This document shows, piece after piece, positions 61,602 to 64,000 of a stretch of 64,000 bases of DNA. The notes under the pieces were generated by a model, which saw only the letters and a list, made by a program, of their open reading frames with translations, was not told the origin of the DNA and searched no databases. The DNA lies in contig NZ_SLXH01000020.1 of assembly GCF_004341365.1 (NCBI RefSeq), positions 1-64,000 of the forward strand, in the 5' to 3' direction. The translations under genes and the position numbers were made by a program. This stretch comes from Simplicispira metamorpha (GTDB taxonomy: Bacteria > Pseudomonadota > Gammaproteobacteria > Burkholderiales > Burkholderiaceae_C). Position 1 is the first letter of the stretch, and each line of letters begins with the position of its first letter.

Positions 61602-62618
61602 ATGAACACACCTCCCAACGCCAGCGATGCTGGCAGCATCACCCGCGTGGCCGGCATTGAAGTGGGCCATTTCACTGACACGCGCCGCCCCACGGGCTGC
61701 ACCGCCATCCTGGCGCGCCAGGGCGCCGTGGCGGGTGTGGATGTGCGCGGCGCCGCCCCCGGCACGCGCGAAACCGATCTGCTGCACCCCAGCAACCTGG
61801 TCGAGCAGGTGCATGCCATCGTGCTCTCGGGGGGCAGCGCCTGGGGGCTGGATGCGGCCAGCGGCGCCATGCGCTGGCTGGAAGAGCATGGCGTGGGCCT
61901 GGACGTGGGCATAGGGCGCGTGCCCATCGTGCCCGCCGCCGTGCTGTTCGACCTGCCGGTGGGCGACATGCGCATCCGCCCCGATGCAGCAGCAGGCTAC
62001 GCGGCCTGTGCTGCCGCATCCGGGGCCGACCCCGCCGAGGGCAATGTGGGCGCAGGCACCGGCGCCAGCGTGGGCAAGCTGTTTGGCATGGCCCGCGCCA
62101 TGAAGGGCGGCGTGGGTACGGCATCGGTCACGGTCGCTGGCATCACGGTGGGGGCGCTGATTGCCTGCAACGCCGTGGGCGATGTGATCGACCCTGACAC
62201 CGCGCAGGTGCTGGCCGGTGCGCGCACCCCGGACGGGCGGCAGCTGCTGGGCAGCCGCAGCGCCCTGCTGCGCGGTGCGCTGCCGCACACCATCCTGCCC
62301 GGCACCAACACCACGATTGGCGTGGTGGCCACGGATGCCATCCTGAGCAAAACGCAAGCGCACCGCCTGGCCGTGGCCGCGCACGATGGCCTGGCGCGCA
62401 GCATCAACCCGGTACACACCCAACTCGACGGCGACACGCTGTTTGCGCTGGGAACAGGGGCCTCGGGCCAGCGCCCCGACATGCTGCTGCTGTGCGCCCT
62501 GGCCGCCGAAGCCACGGCCCGCGCCACCGTGCGCGCGGTGCGGGCAGCGCGCAGCATCACCACCGCTGAGGGCTTGCACCTGCCCTGCGCTGCGGCGCTG
62601 GCCGCTGGCCTGGACTGA
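61602..62618 (+). CDS. P1-family (DmpA-like) N-terminal-nucleophile peptidase
   Basis: 338 residues of peptidase family P1 (DmpA/BapA): GIEVGHFTDTRRPTGCTAIL, VLSGGSAWGLDAASGAMRWL, GNVGAGTGASVGK and TNTTIGVVATDAILSKTQAH. These enzymes self-cleave to expose a Ser/Thr nucleophile; here the likely site is the Asn-Thr step near residue 236. They remove N-terminal amino acids, sometimes beta- or D-residues. No signal peptide is seen. It starts 34 bp after the copper operon but is probably independent of it. Confidence 0.87.
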   Translation: MNTPPNASDAGSITRVAGIEVGHFTDTRRPTGCTAILARQGAVAGVDVRGAAPGTRETDLLHPSNLVEQVHAIVLSGGSAWGLDAASGAMRWLEEHGVGLDVGIGRVPIVPAAVLFDLPVGDMRIRPDAAAGYAACAAASGADPAEGNVGAGTGASVGKLFGMARAMKGGVGTASVTVAGITVGALIACNAVGDVIDPDTAQVLAGARTPDGRQLLGSRSALLRGALPHTILPGTNTTIGVVATDAILSKTQAHRLAVAAHDGLARSINPVHTQLDGDTLFALGTGASGQRPDMLLLCALAAEATARATVRAVRAARSITTAEGLHLPCAAALAAGLD

Positions 62619-62644
62619 GCTGGACTGGGTGGGGTAGCGCCCGG

Positions 62645-64000
62645 TCAGCGCGCTGGCAGGATGCGCAGCGCGCCCTCGGCACTCAAGCGGTCGCGCATAC
62701 GCCGTGTCATGGATTGCGTGCTGCCGTCGGGGGCGGTGAACAAAAACAGCGTGCCCTGAGGACTGGCCCAGGTCAGCTGCGTGCGCACCCGGCGCCGGTT
62801 GCTGACCAGCTCCACCCAGACGCCAACAGCAAAGCCATCGTCGGCAGAGGCTGCGGGCGCTGGCAGGTCATCGAGCACGATGTCCAGCTCGGCTGAAGCA
62901 TTCAGGGCCATATTGGGGGCGGCTGCAGCGGGCAGGGTGGCCGGTGCAGCGGGTGCCTCAGGCACCTCCAGCGCCCGCTGGTGCAGGCCCTGCAACAACG
63001 AGACAAAGGCACTGATTTCTGCCTCCGGATAGGCAATGCTGCGCATGCCTTCTTCCAGCGTGGCCCGCATGCCGGGCAGCGCCTGCGCCAGACGCTCCCG
63101 GTCGGCGCTCTCCATGCCGCTCTGGACGCTCCAGAACAGCAGTGGCACCAAGGCCAGATAGCCATGCGGGTCGCCCTCTGCGCCCTGCGGGTCTTGCAGT
63201 TGCGCCTGGGCTACCACATCGGCCCAGGGGCCAGTGGCAAAGTCCATGATCTCCACGGGCACCTGACCCACCTCGGCAGACAGGCCACGGATATTGGCCG
63301 CCACTTGCTGCGCCAGCTGTTGGCGCCTTTGCGCCCGTGCCGCAGCACGCGCTTGCGCCGCACGCTGCTCCTGCTGTGCTTGCTGTTTCTGCTGCTGCAC
63401 GGCCCAGGCCGCCTCCAACGCCTTGAGCACGGACTCGAACGGAGCAGCGCTGGTGATCTCCATGCCCGACAGGTGGGCCACGGCCTGGTCCGTCAAGCGC
63501 ATGAAGCCGCTAAAGCCTGGGGCATCGACAGAATCAAACGCCATGCTGCGCTGGGTCAACTCATCAAGCAGGCGACGAGCAGGGTGCTGCTCGTCGCTGA
63601 AAAACTGTGCATCGCAACGCACCAATTGGGCAATGGCTGGGCCAAGACCTTGCACCGCCTGCTGCACTGGCGGCAGCAGGCGCGTGTCCTGGGCAATGTT
63701 TTGCATCATGCGCGCCACCACATCCACCGCCATCGCCTGGGGGTCGGGTGCCTGGGTAGGCGCGACGGCGTACGCAGTGCGCGACACGCCCTGCCCCAGC
63801 CGGTCAACAAGGCTGCCCTGCTGGCTGTACGACAGGCGATCGACCAACCGCTCCAGTTCAGCCATGTCTTGCAGGGCCGCCACCGATGCAGAGGCAGAAA
63901 CATCTGCCTCGGGCAGCCTGCGCGGATCGGACGCCCGTGCCCAGGCGGAACGCGCTCCTCCGGGCGACAGGGCCACTGCGCCGCTGTGGGCGCCGCCGCC
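62645..64000 (-). CDS. DUF1631 family protein, C-terminal part
   Basis: The frame runs from the stop at 62645 to the right edge without interruption, so the 5' part is outside the window. About 450 residues are visible. They resemble the C-terminal two-thirds of the DUF1631 family (about 750 residues): SYSQQGSLVDRLGQG, PAIAQLVRCDAQFFSDEQHP, LLDELTQRS. A helical, Gln/Ala-rich segment (QQKQQAQQEQRAAQARAAAR) forms a coiled coil. The end (GVWVELVSNRRRVRTQLTWA, SPQGTLFLF) looks PilZ-like by eye, hinting at c-di-GMP binding, but this is tentative. Confidence 0.82.
   Translation of the reverse strand, partial: GGGAHSGAVALSPGGARSAWARASDPRRLPEADVSASASVAALQDMAELERLVDRLSYSQQGSLVDRLGQGVSRTAYAVAPTQAPDPQAMAVDVVARMMQNIAQDTRLLPPVQQAVQGLGPAIAQLVRCDAQFFSDEQHPARRLLDELTQRSMAFDSVDAPGFSGFMRLTDQAVAHLSGMEITSAAPFESVLKALEAAWAVQQQKQQAQQEQRAAQARAAARAQRRQQLAQQVAANIRGLSAEVGQVPVEIMDFATGPWADVVAQAQLQDPQGAEGDPHGYLALVPLLFWSVQSGMESADRERLAQALPGMRATLEEGMRSIAYPEAEISAFVSLLQGLHQRALEVPEAPAAPATLPAAAAPNMALNASAELDIVLDDLPAPAASADDGFAVGVWVELVSNRRRVRTQLTWASPQGTLFLFTAPDGSTQSMTRRMRDRLSAEGALRILPAR

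Noticed and set aside
1-64000. CRISPR array, prophage, rRNA operon or complete insertion sequence.
   Set aside because: No regularly spaced direct repeats, phage structural genes, rRNA or transposase were seen on reading the window.

Overview
The window is a chromosomal segment of a Betaproteobacterium, most probably family Comamonadaceae (Acidovorax-like). The evidence is very high G+C with strong third-position bias (hence many long antisense shadow frames), the thrS-infC-rpmI-rplT-pheST-ihfA order, Comamonadaceae-type gene content, and about a dozen copies of a ~60 bp repeat whose core reads like GATAGCTGCTTGCGC. No plasmid, prophage or CRISPR array is visible.

Layout. 0.1-9 kb: pirin with divergent LysR regulator, an FAD oxidoreductase, gluQ and trmB in overlapping order, a diguanylate cyclase and, on the other strand, a large HD-GYP protein. 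9-12 kb: alaS, carrying an unusual AT-richer insertion. 12-21 kb: a GABA/polyamine island with a MocR/GabR-like regulator, gabT, a four-gene Pot-type ABC importer and gabD; a shared 41-nt block lies before both gabT and potA. 21-24 kb: tRNA-Gly(CCC), a frameshifted membrane GGDEF gene, a small unknown protein and a pseudouridine synthase. 24-28.5 kb: a PatZ-like acyl-CoA ligase/acetyltransferase and the NAD(P)HX repair enzyme. 28.7-34 kb: a tight signalling operon of chemoreceptor, orphan substrate-binding lipoprotein and PAS-GGDEF-EAL protein. 34-35.6 kb: a decayed island scar beside tRNA-Pro(GGG), with brnA, a frameshifted brnT, an antidote fragment and a truncated integrase. 35.7-43.3 kb: the translation operon, read on the minus strand, with a predicted Thr-leader-peptide attenuator ahead of thrS. 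43.4-46.4 kb: a CapA-like gene, an exported protein, and aceA behind paired palindromic operators. 46.5-56.1 kb: two MFS transporters, a peptide-type binding protein, and a methionine importer whose metQ is separated from metNI by a three-gene cassette. 56.5-61.6 kb: a periplasmic copper-handling operon. 61.6-64 kb: a P1-family peptidase and the C-terminal part of a DUF1631 protein running off the window.

Together: the gab/pot genes form an uptake-and-degradation pathway for putrescine/GABA to succinate. Four c-di-GMP genes (two GGDEF, one HD-GYP, one EAL) and a chemoreceptor indicate a motile, signal-rich lifestyle. The copper operon combines oxidation, chaperoning and export of periplasmic copper. 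The strongest new-looking signals are the complete 1:2 / 2:3 / 3:4 attenuator with a Thr-rich leader peptide before thrS, the dispersed repeat being used as the signal peptide of a cupredoxin and as an internal part of gluQ, the AlaRS insertion, and the repeated promoter block linking gabT to potA.
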